A DNA stretch of 64,000 bases from the NCBI GenBank assembly GCA_030770545.1, contig CM061090.1, positions 14,232,501 through 14,296,500 on the forward strand, in the 5' to 3' direction. The DNA comes from Macropodus opercularis. Lineage: Eukaryota; Chordata; Actinopteri; Anabantiformes; Osphronemidae. This document shows, piece by piece, positions 62,205-64,000 of the stretch. Each line of letters begins with the position of its first letter. Within the stretch, counting starts at the first letter, position 1. The position numbers and the translations under genes are program-made. The notes under the pieces were generated by a model that saw only the letters and a program-made list of their open reading frames with translations, was not told the DNA's origin and did no database searches.

Positions 62205-64000
62205 CCGCGGGTCAGAGGGAGGGCACCGGGCCACACAGAGTTCACACATCCCACACAAGCTCCAAACAAATCTGTGCAGGAATGACAAACCACCTCCGCG
62301 CGTATAGGTGCAGCTGTAGCAGCGCTGCGTTCACTGCGCATCATGGACCCGGCGGCTGGACAAGACGTCCGTGTTTCCCGCCTGTATTATCGTTTAACGT
62401 GTCTATTTTTAATCGCAGAGCAGGTGATGTCGCACAAGCAGTCAGGGGGTTTCTGATTATGAATGAGAAGCTGGTGCAACCGCGTTGGCTCCAGTGTGAA
62501 AGCTGCAGGTTCAAACGAAGGCCGACACGCTGAGGGTGTATGTGGCACTGAGGGAGCGCGCAGGTGCGTTTACAGACAGCAAACACAAATAAAGACTCGG
62601 GAGGAAGGATGGATGTAAAATGGACACGCAGCTTTACGCAGCGTTTCAGGGGACTTATCATCCACATTATGATAAAATGTCACTGAGTGAAGTCAGTCTG
62701 ATGTGGTGTCACATGGCCTCTGAAGCATCTCTCTCTTGTCTGTGAGGTCGTTGCTTTCACAGGTTGTTTGTATTGCAGCGAATTGAATCAGCACAATAAA
62801 GAGCAAACAGCGGACGAGACGGGACAAAAACATGGAAGAAAAGCGAAAGGGCGCAAAGTTGAACATTTCGCTCAGCAGAATACAAACTGCAATTAATTTG
62901 CCTTTTAGGGACAAAACTTGTTTAATGAGCCTTTAGTAGCTTAATCGAAACTAACATGACTTAATCAGACCATCCTTCAATACTCAGCCTATTTAACCCA
63001 GTTGATGTTTCTCACTTGTAATAAACGAAAGTAAAACACACAATGTTTACAAACAAAATGCTGATAAAATAGTTTACATTCTTAAAACAAAGATATCAAG
63101 ACGTGCACTAATGTACTTAAATGTGTAAAATGATCTAGTTTATGTCCATTTTTGAATATCAAACTGTTTGGCTTCAGGAAAATAATATTTTTTAAAAAAG
63201 AAAAAGTTTATAATATAATTTTAGTTCTATTAAGTTTTTTTTAACCACCTGCAGCTTTTAGTTTTACTAACACGTGAATAATTCAGACGCGATTTGTCTC
63301 GTACTCTCGATGTAACAGGTTCATAGTTAATGCATGTTGTCCTTCTCCTGCCACAAATACCATCGCGCTAGTATTAATAATAAAACAACAGGTTTAGCGC
63401 AGCTCATACTGGTTTAGAGCAGACTATCAAATGTTCTTCTCCATTTAAGTTAAGCAGTTAAAAACAAGTTAACGGTGCAGCTGTTAGTGATAATAAAATA
63501 AGACCACGTCAGGTTTAACTTTGACAGCTGGAGACATAAACAAGTTGAAGTCACCTGGCTCTGCTTAAAGCTGGTTCCCCTCGTCCCTGTGATGGAGTCT
63601 GGTTTCGTGGAGAGGCTGCTACTGTGCGGGTTGAGCTCAGGACACAAACGGTCCCAGTGGAGAACGAAGTGCTGCAAACTTTTGTCTTTCTGAGCTCATC
63701 GTGTCCCCAAACCGCATTTTAACGACATGATGTGGACGGATGAGTGCGTGTTGAGACGGTCCGGTTATTTATGATTAGACATATGATGTGTGGGACCCAG
63801 CCACAGAGAAACAGTCCAACATGTCCACAAAGCCTCTTTAAGATCGTTGCACCCTATTGTGACAAAATAAACAAAGTTTAATTTAAAGCTTGTTCTTTGT
63901 TATTCAGTGTTGTACTTAAAAATATTGAATATTTAGTTTTATCCGTTTTCTCCTGTCATTTATTGGTTACAGTTGCTCGTGGGACTAAACCCTTCACAGA

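Larger units (their letters stand above)
59901..64000. other. Region upstream of vax2, no supported gene
   Basis: No exon or RNA gene is recognised up to the window end. The stretch has a long CA microsatellite, the motif cluster at 62169-62204 and otherwise A/T-rich unique sequence. It may contain distal vax2 regulatory DNA or the edge of a neighbouring gene's territory. Confidence 0.5.

Overview
This window is vertebrate nuclear DNA, almost certainly from a teleost fish. The genes are split by GT-AG introns, CA/GT microsatellites are frequent, two vertebrate-type tRNA genes are present, and fragments of familiar fish interspersed repeats occur. The gene set matches the block around human 2p13.3 (VAX2, ANKRD53, TEX261), plus a shootin-family gene that is absent there in mammals. 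All exon models below were read by hand from splice signals, reading phase and family similarity. No alignment or transcript data were available.

Layout, left to right. Positions 1-3.8 kb hold no gene I can support. A promoter-like stretch with an RFX X-box (about 3.84 kb) leads into ankrd53 on the + strand; its last four coding exons are 4804-6228 and its 5' exons are unresolved. Converging on it is tex261 on the - strand, a complete six-exon gene of 196 aa (8134-11658) with a tRNA-Lys(CTT) gene inside its last coding intron. Next on the - strand is a 17-exon shootin-family gene (13554-21293, about 518 aa), then a tRNA-Leu(CAG) at 23.03 kb. From about 23.1 to 41.9 kb lies a gene-poor interval. 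vax2 fills the right part on the - strand (41980-58817, three coding exons, 307 aa) with a 12 kb intron 2 and a 4 kb intron 1. The vax2 upstream region runs to the window end.

Biology. Vax2 is a ventral-eye homeodomain factor, shootins are neuronal actin-clutch adaptors, Tex261 is an ER-Golgi membrane protein of the Svp26 family, and ankrd53 is an ankyrin-repeat protein linked to microtubules or spindles. The neighbourhood matters as much as the genes. VAX1 sits beside SHTN1 in human, so a shootin gene beside vax2 is best explained as the other half of a 2R-duplicated VAX-shootin pair. The empty DNA around vax2 contains several ordered motif clusters that could be vax2 or shootin enhancers. 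The clearest is a triple AGGTCA-type array with 5-bp spacing (DR5, the retinoic-acid-receptor arrangement) at 24.33 kb.

I found no bacterial-type system, CRISPR array, viral gene or toxin gene. The most novel items are the shootin-vax2 linkage, the DR5 array, a 21-nt microexon in the shootin gene, two long palindromes, and a possible small gene in a CpG-rich patch within vax2 intron 2.
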